From Aquanectria penicillioides (Eukaryota; Ascomycota; Sordariomycetes; Hypocreales; Nectriaceae), in NCBI GenBank assembly GCA_003415625.1, contig PYIU01000004.1, forward strand, positions 4,588,001-4,652,000: a stretch of 64,000 nt of DNA. The letters run 5' to 3'. Positions 11,019-23,058 of the stretch are shown here, piece by piece. Position 1 is the first letter of the stretch, and each line of letters opens with the position of its first letter. Position numbers and translations under genes: made by a program. The notes below the pieces were generated by a model. The model was not told the DNA's origin. It did no database searches and was given only the letters and a program-made list of their open reading frames with translations.

Positions 11019-14000
11019 ATGTTTGAGGATACTTTCGTTGAGTTCGCTACTTCCAATCACGATGCCGCCTGTCTTGTTGGCGCCACCATCTTGATAGATG
11101 AATCCGACTTTGCGGGGGTCAAGATTGCCGCCAATAACCTGTCTCAGGACTTTGCCAAAGTCACGAGGAAAGATGCCAGCCCTGTTAGCGTAGTGCACGA
11201 CTGCAAAGTCATTGCAGGCTCCGCAGTATCAAGGGTGGCCATTATTGTTGGTTGCATCGAGTCTAGCCCTCTACTCCAACGCCTTGGAAATGAACACGAC
11301 ATCGACCTTAGCGGTATCCGGGGGAAGTGGGAAACATTTCTCACAGCCCTGGTGGACAAGCCTTTCCAAGGGGCATACGACAGAGCACTTGTCATTGCCG
11401 GGAGCGACAAGAGAGGCGCTATTTTTGGAACATATACTCTATCTGAGCAGATTGGTGTCTCTCCGTAAGCGTTCCAGATACCTACGGGCATATTCTTGTA
11501 CTCACGACCCGGCCAGGTGGTACTGGTGGGCAGATGTGCCCTCAAAATTTAATCCAATCATTTATGCTACCCAAAAGACAACAAAGCATGGCGAGCCAAG
11601 CATCAAATATCGCGGCATCTTCCTAAACGATGAGGCCCCAGCCATGACGGGCTGGGTCCTAGAAAAGTTTGGCAAGTACAATTCCGAATTTTACAAGAAG
11701 GTGTTTGAGCTGTTACTGCGCCTCAAGGTGGGAATAAGAAACTCATTTCAACACTCCGGATATCAATGCTGATTGTATAAGGCAAATTTTATGTGGCCTG
11801 CTATGTGGCCTGGCTATCCAAACCCAGGAGCCAACTTCTTCGTTGACGATCCAGACAACCAGCGAGTAGCCGATGACTATGGCATTGTAATGTCAACATC
11901 TCATCATGAACCCATGCAGCGTCTGACCAACGAGTGGTTCCTTGAGAATCAGGAGAAGAGTTGGAACTGGGAGACTAACAAAGAGAAGATTACCGATTTC
12001 TTCTCAGAAGGCGCGAGCAGGGCAAAAGGATACGAGTCTTACTTTACTGTCGGCATGAGGGGGGAGTACGATCGGAGAATTGAGGGCTCTGATCCAGCCG
12101 CGATCATCACCGACGTCATCAGAACTCAGCGCAAGGTGATTAGCGATGTGTACGGCAGCGCAGACAAAGTTCCTCGTGCGTAGCCGTCCTCAACATGCCG
12201 TTCTACTTGGAGTTACTAACAGCATTCATCAGAACTCCTTGCACTGTATAGAGATATTGAGCAGATTTATGATACTGGCCGAATCGAGCTGCCTGATGAC
12301 GTGACGCTGATGTTTCAGGATGACAACAACGGAACTATCCGCCGATTGCCCACCACGAAAGAGGCCGCGAGAAAGGGCGGTGCAGGAGTCAGTCAATAAT
12401 TACTCCTACTTCACAGTTCCAATTTGATGGCTAACATTTTGGTAGTTATACTACCACTTTGAGTACGTCGGACTCCCACGCAGCTACAAATGGACAAACA
12501 GCGTGTCCCTGGTATGTCTTAGCGCTCTTCACTTCTCTTTACTTTTTCCTAACGAGATGCAGGGGAAAGCATGGCACCAGCTCAGGCACGCGTACAACCG
12601 GAATGTCAGACAGATCTGGCTATTCAATGTTGGTGACTTGAAGCCCCTGGAGACACCAATTACATGGGCAATGGCCCTCGCCTGGAACGTGGAGAGCTTT
12701 AAACCCGACAGCCTTCAGCCTGTTCTTCGTACTGTAGCAGCGAGGGATTTCGGTCCAGAGCTGAGCGACGAGATTGGTGGCATCTATCACAGATACACTC
12801 GCTTAGTTTCTCTACGCAAACATGAGCTCATTGAGCCAGACACGTTTTCAATGTTACATTACAGTGAAGCTGAGACAATCGTCGACCACTGGAAAGACCT
12901 CCTCACTAGGGCAGAGTCAGCATACAACCGCCTTACAGAGGAGCAAAAACCTGCAGCATCTCAACTCATCCTTCAGCCCGTCAAGTCGACTTATGTCTTC
13001 ATTGCCCTACGAGTAATGCAGGCACGCAACCAACTATACGCTCATCAGAGACGCAACATGGCCAACACGACTGCCCGGCGCGCACTCGATCTGTTTGACA
13101 CGGACTATGACGTGCAGGAAGAGTTTCACGCACTACTAGGAGGGAAATGGAATCAAATGATGCGACAACCACACCTTGGTTACGGAGATACATGGCACGC
13201 ACCTTCTCGCGATATGATCATGGGTCTGGGCTACGTACAACGTCGTCAAGACTCAAACTTGATTGTTGGTCAGATGGGAATTTCTGTTGAAGGCCATGCG
13301 GGCGTTCGTCCAGGCCGGATCAATGAAGAGTCGGAACGCACGCATCCCAGTCGCCGGGATCTTGTGCCAGGGTTAACTCTAGGTGCCATGAGCCGATATG
13401 GCCCTGCTACTCGATGGTTTGACATCTGGACCCGTGGCACTCCAACCATTCACTGGACGGCGTCAACTCCATATGCTTGGCTACGATTATCTAGCTATTC
13501 CGGAATTTTGGTGCCTGGAAGGGATGATGCACGTGTTGAGATCTCTATTGACTGGGCGCAAGTCCCAGAGACCTTTGAAGACGAAGTCTTGATCGATGTT
13601 CGATCTGCCATTGGAGATTTCGAACAGATCCATCTACCCATTACCGGACGCCACGTGCCAGCTTCCTTTATTGATGGCTTCGTGGAGGGTCCCGGCTATG
13701 TTTGCATCCCTGCTTCAAAGGGGCTTCTTGCATCTGATTACCTGCATATGCCCGACAGCGGCAGGTCTGAGAATGGATCTGTCGGACTTGATATCACTCG
13801 TGATGTTACCAACACCACCCAATTCCTCGAGTATCCTTTCTACCAATTCTCAAACAAAAACTCAGCAAAGGTGTCGCTTGAATTTGGCATCACACTAAGC
13901 ACATCTTCAGAGGATGTGACTTCATATGACCTTCAAATAGATGACGGGCCAATCACGCATCACAACATTGAGGAATTCACCGACGAGAGTATTCGATATG

Positions 14001-14215
14001 GCCTCAAGTTGGGAGTCCCTCGGGCTGCTGGTTGGATGAAAGCGGCTTCAGACCTTGTCTGGAGGGTTCGGCATGACGTGGACGGTCTAATGACCGGGCC
14101 TCGGGTGATCAGAATCAGGTTGTGCCATGCAAACATACTGCTTGAAAAGTTGGTAATAGACTTTGGCGGTGTTAAAGAGAGCTACTTGGGACCACCGCCA
14201 AGTTTTAAGGTCTAA
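11019..14215 (+). CDS. GH115 xylan alpha-1,2-glucuronidase family protein, 5' end uncertain
   Basis: Six exons are supported: 11019(?)-11464, 11517-11727, 11782-12175, 12233-12387, 12446-12511 and 12563-14215. Each of the five introns (52-58 bp) joins the frames. The product is a glycoside hydrolase family 115 protein. It has the N-terminal Rossmann-like part (ALVIAGSDKRGAIFGTYTLS, EQIGVSPWYWWADVP), the barrel (YRGIFLNDEAPAMTGWV, FMWPAMWPGYP, YGIVMSTSHHEPMQR, RQIWLFNVGDLKPLE, WAMALAWNVE) and the long C-terminal region. The family removes 4-O-methyl-glucuronic acid side groups from xylan outside the cell. Homology begins near 11010. The first in-frame ATG is at 11019, and I see no signal peptide in front of it. 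Either a first exon was missed or the start has been lost. The neighbouring Zn2Cys6 gene could regulate it, but nothing shows this. Confidence 0.87.
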
Positions 14216-14891
14216 GGTTTTCTAGAGTCTAGATTATATATGATTTCCTTTTAGGTACCTAATTTTACGTTTTTCGGGTTTCTTCATTTCCTTCGCAAGT
14301 CATCAGACAGTCATCGTCCTTGAATTGGAGTGGGGTATCCAATTTCATTTGGTGGAGAAACTTGCCTACCCTACACTTTACAACATCTTGCCTTTTAACC
14401 GCTATACCATCTTACTACTACTATGGGAGTGATTCATTTCTATTTTGGTCCTTTTTCTTTTTACAATTTTTAGCGCAGTTAAAACAAGTCTCTTTACTAC
14501 ATCACTTACTTGCACGGAAGATGTTGATGTTACCTCTAACTCAGAGGGATCATCGACTACTGACAACCAACATTTTGTTATCACATCTCGTATCAGACTT
14601 TCTTCCCAAACCTGCCGTTTGTACCAATACTCTAGTCCACAACGAAACAATAATTAGAATAGAAGCATTTCTCGGGACCCTATCCGGTCAACGATCAAGA
14701 TGCCAATTCTAGGGCCGCGTATGATGATCCCTCGCGTTTCCCCGCTTCCAACACCACGCGATCTTCACAAAATTCGGCTCCAATTGTGGGGTAATCAACT
14801 CTGGGGAAGATATTTAAGGGGTCGACTTCGCACTAATTTACCCCACCTTTTTGCCCGAAGCCCGATTCTCCGTTTCGTTGATCAATGCAAC
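14216..14891. promoter_or_regulatory. Upstream region of the 14.9-kb Zn2Cys6 gene
   Basis: About 675 bases with long pyrimidine-rich runs (for example around 14440-14470), as is common in fungal promoters. The short open frames here show no domain. There is a TATTTAA-like box near 14810. No specific operator was recognised. Confidence 0.4.
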
Positions 14892-17800
14892 ATGGCGCCT
14901 TCTCCGGCGGCCGCATATCCTCCTGCAGAGGCTGATATTCCCACGTGTCACGGGTGTCGTTATAGGAAGTTGAAGTGTTCGAGGGAACAGCCGACATGTG
15001 CCCGTTGCCAGCGGTTAGGTGAGTCACCAACTACATCTCTTTGCTAGCCTTGGGGGTGACTGAACGCAACAGAGATTCCGTGCGTGTACGATGCCAAGAA
15101 AAGCAAACCGGGCCTCAAAGCTGGGGCAGTCGAAGGCCTAAGCAAACGTGTTGGTATGCGTTTTAACCCCCCGTCCAATGATGCTGATAAAGGAGTGCCT
15201 GACGCATGCTTTCATCTCCCTAGAGGCCCTCGAGCAAGCTTTCAATGATCGGAAACAACAAGACGAAGGTGTTCGAAATCATGACTCCAATAATGTATCA
15301 TCTAATATGTCCCATCTGACGGGAGCACTCGCTACTCTGGCCTCAGAGGTTCAGAAGTTTACTTCGCGACTTGACCCTCTGGCTACACACGCGCTCACGC
15401 CATTTCCCTCCACAGTGCACAATGGCGGAGCGGGTTTCAGACAATCTTTCAATATCGAAGCAGATCGCTTTTCAAAGCGAAGAAGGATCGATATTGAATA
15501 CGAGCACTCCCCAGGACACGAAAGTCTACGATCACCAGAAACGCTTAACCCACTTCTCCCGCCAGGCTTAATGGAGGAGGCTGTTCAGTTGTACTTTGCC
15601 AGAACGTTTCATTGGATCCCCATGATCCATGTTGGTCGGTTCAACGACGAAATTAAGCACATTGCCAACAGAGAGCGGCTTGGCGTGGTTCTCAACGCAA
15701 TATTAATAGCAACATTACGATTTGTCGACCGCCGTAAATATGACCTATCGATTCAAGATGTACATCGCATTGTTGAAGAAAAACGTAACTCTGTAGTTCT
15801 GTCGACAATGAATGGGCTTTCTTTGGAAAACCTGCAAGCTCTGATTATCGTGGCCTTCACAACAGTAAGTTGATACTGTCATTTAAATATGGCTGCACTT
15901 GCCGACTACGCTTCCCTGCATCCAACGCTGTATTGAGTTGCTGACGGGGCTTTACAGATTGGTGATGGAATGCCATCAAAGGCATGGCCGCTTATTGCGT
16001 CAATGACGAGAACTGTTGAGTACTTGCAGTTAACCGTGGAGGAGGACGATCGCAAGGGGCGACTCTTGAGACCTCTTCAGTCAACCTCACCTCCGCAAGA
16101 TTGGGTGCGCGAAGAAGAGCGGCGACGAATATTCTGGAACGTTTTCAATCTTGACAGGCAAGTATGAAGCTAACAGCGTTTGGTGCCATAGCTAACAGAA
16201 TCACATAGATACTGTTCCATAACAACAGGGTTCGCATTCTTGCACTGGAATGATCTATCCATAGCTGACACATACTAGTTGGAACACAAGTCTCACAGCA
16301 AATGACATCAGCCGCAGGCTACCAGCCAATGGTGCCTACTGGTATGCTGAATCGCCTGTTTCATGTCCATACTTCAGTATTTGGAACAGCTCAGTAACAC
16401 AAATCGGCAACTCAATCGCACATTACACGACCCTGGACCAAGTGTCAGCTGCAAGCTATCAGAGCTCTCAAGTTGCGGCTCCAGATCTATCTCATGGAAG
16501 GAATACAAATCCAGTATCTATCGAGGAGTCATCTACTTTATCACTGCTTGGTGGCTTTTCCTATGCGGTGCAGGCAACCGAGTATTTGAATCGAATCGCC
16601 ACCTGCTTTCTCCATCAAAATGTTGATTTCGATGACCAGCTGGAAGTCACAAAATGGTTGACTCGATTCAAAGAGCTCGATCTTCATCTAGTCCAGTAAG
16701 CTAGTCTCATCACGGTTCTATTCGTAACATATCGTTTGTCCTAATATGCCCCCAGTTGGAAAATGTATCTCCCTAAAACATGGCGAGATCCAAACCGGGC
16801 CCCAGACACATCGACAGGACCACACGATCTTGATCATAGTATGACATTAGCTCATGTCACTCACAACACATCGATGATTCTGCTGCATCACCGTATCGCT
16901 TATCCGCCGACAGAATGGCGCCATGTAGTACCACTCCCAAGCGATTGCAGTGCTGAAACTTGTCGACTAGCCGCCACCAAAACCAGCAATATTACGGAAA
17001 CATGGCTTAGTGTTTGTCCCGAAGAAATTATTGTTCCTCCCCAGATAGCATTCTGCACCTATGTTAGTGCGCGGGTGCTTCTTGGTAAGGCCAATATGAT
17101 ATAGAATCGTTCGGGCAGCAACTAACATGATTCTAGTTCACAGTAGGCACTACAACCAAAAGCTGCTTCCCCAGTTTTGGATTTTGGTTCGAAGTCTGGA
17201 ACACATGTCTAGACGCTGGGAAGGGGTGCCTAGCTATGATAAACAACTCTGTGTTAATCTTGCATCCAAGTATGCAGTTCATCTTCGGAAGCTCTACGCC
17301 AGGTGGAGCGCAAACCCTAGGTTTAGAATTGACGTGCTGGACTACGGCGAAGATATACTATCACCAGAAAAAAGGACGCAAGGGAGCGAAGTCAACGATG
17401 ATTACTACTACTACCACGCCGAGTCACCCAACAACAATAAGAATAGCATGTATTGCAGTTCGGCATCACCTTGCACTCCGCAGACAAAGGCCTCGCAATC
17501 ACAGGCCACTCTTCATGCATCTAATCAGCGAGCTAATGGCGAAGAGGGTAGCTTTTACTCCACCACCTTTCGTCCAAATCATCTCATCTCTCTGCAAAGC
17601 CAAAATACGCCCTCCGCAACCACCCCGCGAATTCCGACTTTTCCAGGTCCCGGACAATATGAGCAAGTCGACGGAGGCCAGGCCATCTCCAACAATCCCG
17701 ATGAAGCGCAGAACATCCCAGAGGACTTGCTAGCAATATCGCAAGCTCTGATGGACCAAACATTCGCAGAAATGGATCGGATCATCGCATTGGATGATTC

Positions 17801-17960
17801 CTTCTTCGAAGCTGCCGCACTGGCATCGAACATGACCCTGTTACCCCAAAATGACTGGAGCACAGCTGGGATGGAGACTTCTACTTTAGCAGACCACACA
17901 GGGACTGAAAGAAGAACCCAAGATCATCCTCATCATTTCTACAACGAGAACATGAGATAG
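14892..17960 (+). CDS. Zn2Cys6 transcription factor with fungal-specific middle homology domain
   Basis: Eight exons can be joined: 14892-15018, 15073-15153, 15224-15864, 15958-16157, 16209-16229, 16279-16695, 16756-17084 and 17137-17960. They sum to 879 residues. The N-terminus has a perfect binuclear cluster, C-x2-C-x6-C-x6-C-x2-C-x6-C (starting [11 protein letters not shown]), split by intron 1. A linker and dimerisation coil (SKRVEALEQAF) follow, then the fungal transcription factor domain with its hallmark [16 protein letters not shown]. Intron 4 has a GC donor (AG|GCAAGT) and is followed by a 21-nt exon that encodes the conserved segment YCSITTG, so both are real. The tail is low-complexity and acidic, plausible for activation. 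Nuclear DNA-binding regulator; targets unknown. Its neighbours are a GH115 gene upstream and an antisense-overlapping small gene downstream. Confidence 0.9.
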
Positions 17961-18426
17961 TACTTGCTTGGATGAATAAATCAGTGTTTAGTGATAAATC
18001 AAATAAAATACCCCCTTCATGCCACACGTACTCCTCGACATAGACTACACATTCCCCATTGGCATACTCAAGACCGAGGACTGAGACTGTTCCATGTCCG
18101 TAAGCTCTAAAATCAACCGGTGTCTCGTAAAAATGCACCTTGGGCTCCAATCCTACAACCCGAAAGTAATTCTCTACAAGGGCGAGTTGATGAGGCAGCG
18201 CGACGTCGCCACTAGATGACGCACATACGATATGCATGCTGACTGATGGAAAATAACGATTCGGGTTATGCTCGTATGGGGTATTCTGTGCGAAATTGGG
18301 CCGTGGCGGGAGGTGAGCGAGAATGGCAGCAAAACCAAACAAAGTAATTGCAGTACTGCATCCATTTAGGTCTGTGGTGCCGATAACAGGCATGTCCGCG
18401 AGGTGGACGATTTGGGCATCGCTCAT
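17881..18426 (-). CDS. Small conserved-looking protein, possible CheD-like deamidase fold
   Basis: A single open frame gives 181 residues from the ATG at 18426; an alternative ATG two codons upstream is at 18432. The start MSDAQIVHLADMPVIGTTDL is followed by NGCSTAITLFGFAAILAHLP. A Gly-Cys-Ser/Thr motif before a beta strand, then 'AAILAH-PP', resembles the cysteine-containing strand of CheD-type glutamine deamidases, and fungal proteins of this general shape exist. That link is my inference from the pattern and is weak. No signal peptide or membrane segment. The last 80 bases overlap, on the opposite strand, the 3' end of the Zn2Cys6 gene, so the two transcripts are convergent and probably overlap in their 3' ends. 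Confidence 0.6.
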   Translation of the reverse strand: MSDAQIVHLADMPVIGTTDLNGCSTAITLFGFAAILAHLPPRPNFAQNTPYEHNPNRYFPSVSMHIVCASSSGDVALPHQLALVENYFRVVGLEPKVHFYETPVDFRAYGHGTVSVLGLEYANGECVVYVEEYVWHEGGILFDLSLNTDLFIQASTISCSRCRNDEDDLGFFFQSLCGLLK

Positions 18427-18432
18427 GTTCAC

Positions 18433-19316
18433 AAGTTCTGCTCAACCTTCTTTATAGAAGGAAGTAAGAATGGAGCTAGCATGCGGCATGATGGTAAGGC
18501 CTGACAAGGAATGGAAGGATCAATAAGGGTGGATAGGATAGGATACACAAATATCAATTTTTGACTTTTCTTTCGCGGGAAATTGTTATGTTACGCAAGT
18601 TTATGATGTTCGCCCCGTGGATATTTAAAGCCCTGTAGTGATGACATTGATGCTACCAACCCACGTATACCATCTGTGAGTAGTCCATAATATCTAGACA
18701 TGTCTCAATGACAGTTTCGGCACTGAACGGCATGATCTACTAGCGCTCATCAAAATCTATCCGGGCTGGGTTGCATCATTCCCAACTTTCTCAGTCTAAT
18801 AGTAACTAGGGCGAGTCCGAAACCCTAGCTCGCCTTGTCTTGACTAACAACCAATCTATCTATGTCCAGCGATATTCATCATGCAGGGGATAATGGAAGA
18901 AAGTGCGAGAAATTTTGAACGTGCCGCAGTCAGTGACTAGGCGCAAGTTCATGAAATACGCCAATCGGAGCTGAGGAGATTAGGCTGCGGCGGTGAGTGA
19001 TGCAGCCACTTGACAACACCCTCATTGTAGTCATCATCGGTGGAACGTGACACAAAGACTTGCTGGTCGCATAAAGTCAGTGAAATATCGTTGGGTTTTG
19101 TCTTTTGTCTTTCCTATCACACTGGACAATTTCGTATCACGACCTTTTGTGACTGTTTGTCTATCACCCTCAGCTTGGCAGTCACTGAGCTCTTGAGCTA
19201 CGAGCGTCAAAGAAGGTGCTTCGTCTCAACTTCAGTTTTCTGTTATCAATCTCTTCTAATTTTTGGGGATGCGAGGGCTTTGAAACATATTCCTGACTTG
19301 AATCACCGCCGTCAAA
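18433..19316. promoter_or_regulatory. Divergent intergenic region between the small protein and the ankyrin gene
   Basis: About 880 bases separating two genes that are read away from each other, so it should contain both promoters. I see no domain-bearing frame and no clear operator. Confidence 0.4.
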
Positions 19317-20180
19317 ATGAGTGAGTGTGATACGGATCTGACGTTGGAGGACGTGCTTGAAGACCTTTCAGCTTCATTGGCTGCTAAAAATGAAGACAGA
19401 TTTACGTCTGTGTTGGTTGCATTTGTCAACTCTCGGCCGCGTATTAATATCTTGAAGCTGGGTCCTATTATGGAACAAGTAATACGTGGAGATGAAGCAT
19501 ATTTTGTTTCAAAACTCCTGCAACAGGGCATGCAGGTTCGTAATCGCGATATTCAAGATGCCATTGGCGCCAAAGCGAAAAAGTGCCTAGAGGCATTCGT
19601 GCTGAATGGCTGGGATATAAATGAACTTGTGAGTGAGACGCTGCCCAGCGCAATGTTGTAAGTATGCCATCTTTTCATTCCCGGTGGCCTGCAGCTTATT
19701 GTTCCTCTTAGCTATGCAGTCAAGAACGAGGCAATGGCACTTTGGTTTCTGGACCACGGTACCGATCTTGACAAAGCAACGTATTTAGGCGACACGCCAA
19801 TGTCTTTCGTTGTTCAAGATGGCTCGCCCGGTCTCATTCAAGAATGTCTCAACCGGGGGGCTGATATTCACAAAGGGGAACTTTTACAACGTGCCATTTC
19901 CCGCCCACATGACCAAGTCGAAGTTCTCGCTCTGTTGTTTGACAAAGGTGCGCCAATCAATGCGATCAAGTCTGTGTGTCCAGCGGATATTGGAATGTTC
20001 TGGGAACGTGGTACGCTGTTGCATACGGCTGCGAAACGAGGGTTGACTAGTGTTGTGAGGTTTTTGCTTGAACGGGGAGCAGATCCTACCATCAAATCCA
20101 CGGGAGGTCGAACAGCAGCAGAATGGGCTGAAGCGGCTGGTCATGGCGAAATCTTGAGAATTCTGAGGGAGGAGGCCTGA
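19317..20180 (+). CDS. Ankyrin-repeat protein
   Basis: Two exons, 19317-19657 and 19712-20180. The intron (GTAAGT...TTAG, 54 bp) keeps the frame, giving 269 residues. The second half holds about four ankyrin repeats, the best being GTLLHTAAKRGLTSVVRFLL followed by ERGADPTIKSTGGRTAAEWA, with weaker ones in the DHGTDLDKATYLGDTPMSF and NRGADIHKGELLQRA segments. The first third is helical and has only degenerate repeats. No catalytic domain, signal peptide or membrane helix. A protein-interaction role is the only safe statement. These short stand-alone ankyrin proteins are common and variable in filamentous fungi. Confidence 0.85.
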
Positions 20181-20807
20181 AGCGTATGGATTTCCATGAC
20201 TCATTACTTACACCAAGCGTTTATTGTGCACATTTAGCTGTAGGCAGATAGGTTCAGATTTATTCATTGAGGCACACGTTCTTCACCAAATGTTGTGTCG
20301 TCAAGGCAGCACCCTTGGCCTTTATTGGCGCGGGCTATCAGAAAAGCTCGCAATTAGCTGTGTTTGAGATGAGAAGCTAATCTACAGTAGCTAGAGAGGT
20401 CCAGAAATTGCGTGGCTAAGCCAAAAGGCAGAAACGTGACTTCGTGTGAGCCTCGTGTTGCCCTTATTCTAGGCAAACGCGTCTTAGAGCCAGCCACATT
20501 CTCCGGATCGAGTTAATCTTGAGTGCCAAGCGACGAGTCTACTCACCGCCTACCCCACCCTTTTCAGCTGAGGGACTACGTTGCAAGTATTTAATATGCT
20601 GGCAAAGAAGACGATATCAAGGAGGCGTGTTCTCTTCTGACGCTTGACGGTCTGCGCCAATTCCTCCGGTGTTGTCAACCCATCATCCTCAGCTTGTAAG
20701 TGCCCCTGTTGCCAGCTCCCACAACCAATGACGAAGAATCCAGAATAAGATTCTAATTCGTCCCTTCGGCCGTGTTTGTAGAGCTTCGCAACAAAATCGC
20801 TTGTACA
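20181..20807. other. Intergenic region before the DUF4246 gene
   Basis: About 630 bases, presumably holding the terminator of the ankyrin gene and the promoter of the next gene. No supported coding sequence or recognisable repeat. Confidence 0.4.
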
Positions 20808-22751
20808 ATGCAGAAGAGAAAGCAAGATGGAGAGGGAGAGGCTTCAGACATGACAGCCAAGAAGCGTGCTCCAGAGACCGGGTCCATCAATCTTCCCGGC
20901 TTTGGGCTCCCACTGCACCACCTACCAGAGGAACGCTTCCCCATCTTGATCGGCGCCCAGGGTGAAGATTGGCAAGCAGCCACGCTTGCAATTCGCGAAG
21001 TGTGCATGCTCGACTTCATGGAGCAGATCACCAACAAGCCCAATTGGTGGGTAAAGGTCAATGACGAAGAGATCGCTGCCAAGTGGAAGAAGGAGGTAGT
21101 GGGGATGCCTTGGGCCGAATACCATGAGCACGGTGATTTCACTGATGACATGGCAGATGCTGTAGGTGAACAATGCTCCTTCATCCCGGGCGGTTGTTAA
21201 CACACACGGCAGTGCATCAAAGAGCTGCAGAAGAAGGCAGGCATCTATGAGAAGACCGGCCTGGTCCCTGTGATGGACTACTCCGCCTGTGCCATCAAAG
21301 CGGATAACATCATCTCTGATGAACTCAAAGAGTCCCTCAAGTCTGCTGTGGCTCCCCTAGAAAATGTCCCTGATGAGCAAAAGGACTGGCACCCGGGTAG
21401 CAACGACAAGGTTCTTGATCTTGTTCATCCATCGCTGTGGCCGCTCGTCTTCGGCCGTTCCCACATCCTCCCGGACAAGAGAATCACTCTTCAAGACTGT
21501 ATTGATCACTGCGGAATGGGCGTTGTTGTGCCGAAACCTGACATCCCCGAGCCGAAAACCGCGTCCAGGTGGGAAAGCTACGACATCAAAATGCTGTCCT
21601 CTCGCTTCCAGTGGCTCCCCTGTGATGTTGATCTGGCAGGCGAACGCCCTCGTATCGACAGCTACATCAACAATCTCCATCCCTTCAAGAATGCAAACCT
21701 CTATCCGGTTATCGAAAACTTTATTGAAAAGGCGTTGCCTGCGTGGGACGTTGTTTACAGATGGCCCAAGGAGTTCCAGATTCAGCGCATGACCACTAAA
21801 AGCGTCGGCAAAGAGTGTAGCACGCCTGAAATTTGCGATAATGATGGCTACTCCTACTGCGCTGCGGTAAATCGACCTCTCAATGAGGGCGAAGAACCGC
21901 GCGTTGAGGATGAAGAGTATGAGGAAGAGTACGAGGACTCTGAACGCCAGCGACTTGACGAGGAGTGGTTCGACACAACACACAAACTGTTTCTGCCGGA
22001 TCCTAAGACGGAGCTCGATGAATTGATCAAGATGAATGCATCTGACGTCAAGACATCGGGCTTCTTTGGCGGTGCAAGCCGGATCCAGGTCATTGTCAAG
22101 CTCGCTAATATACATCTAACGCCGGAAAAGCCGAAATATAACGGCGGTTCGTGGCATGTTGAGGGCCAACTCAACGAACATATCTGTGCGACGGCTCTTT
22201 ATTACTACGATTCTGACAACATCACCGACTCTCGTCTTGCTTTCCGCACTCCTGGAAATGTAGAGGCGATGGAGATGGAACTTGGATATGAGCAGAGCGA
22301 CTTCAGGTCAATCTCGGGAACGTTTGCACTGGAGAACGATGAGGCAACGCTGCAGGAGATTGGAAGCGTTCTGACCCGTGAGGGACGCATGCTGTTCTTC
22401 CCCAACGTGTACCAGCATCAAGTCCAGAGTTTCGAGCTGGCTGACAAGACTCGGCCCGGCCACCGCAAGATCCTGGCTCTGTTCCTCGTTGACCCTGCCG
22501 TGCCCGTCATTTCGACAGCCAACGTTCCCCCTCAACAGCAACATTGGTGGAGTAGCGAGACATTGCGTCAGAATCGCTTGGGCCAGCTGCCACCGGAGGT
22601 AACGGATATGGTCCTGGATAACATGGACTTTCCCATTTCCGAAGTCGATGCTAAGAAGCTTCGCGAGGAACTAATGAACGAGCGCACCGTGTTGAAGGAG
22701 ATGACTGATGGAAACTTGAACAAGGTCTCGTGGAGTTTCTGCGAACATTGA
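20808..22751 (+). CDS. DUF4246 family protein, probable 2-oxoglutarate/Fe(II)-type fold
   Basis: Two exons, 20808-21161 and 21213-22751. The intron is 51 bp (GTAGGT...GCAG) and joins the frame at ADA|CIKEL. The start ATG at 20808 gives MQKRKQDGEG. The protein (about 630 residues) belongs to the fungal DUF4246 family by its landmarks GFGLPLHHLPEERFP, SRFQWLPCDVDL, INNLHPFKN, YNGGSWHVEGQLNEHICATA, LYYYDSDNIT and FPNVYQHQVQSFEL followed by RPGHRKILALFLVDP. The H-x-E (WHVEG), the later His (YQHQV) and the Arg/His in RPGHRK have the spacing of a jelly-roll Fe(II)/2-oxoglutarate oxygenase, which is inference. There is an acidic tract (DEEYEEEYEDSE) in the middle. Cytosolic or nuclear; substrate unknown. 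Confidence 0.88.
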
Positions 22752-23058
22752 GCAGTATTGGTTGTGTTTTTCCGTGACCTGAAGGATGTGACTACGATTG
22801 CACAACTGGGACTTTAGACCTGTAACCAACATTTAAGTATTGATAGTTCAAGTCAATCTATGACTTGGTCTCACAATGTCCACCAACGCCAGTTGAAACG
22901 TACGCTATCAGAAACCCACGGATTTAGCGCATCACGGTGATGATGTAGCAAAAGTGAAAGAATTCAGCCGCAACGCAATGCACTGCATCATAAATCTACA
23001 TAATCCTACATGGACAGATCTTGAATATGAAAACCACAATGATATGACTGATGTGCTT
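22752..23058. other. Convergent intergenic region
   Basis: About 300 bases between the 3' ends of the DUF4246 gene and the citrate synthase gene. It should contain the two polyadenylation regions. I see nothing else. Confidence 0.4.
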
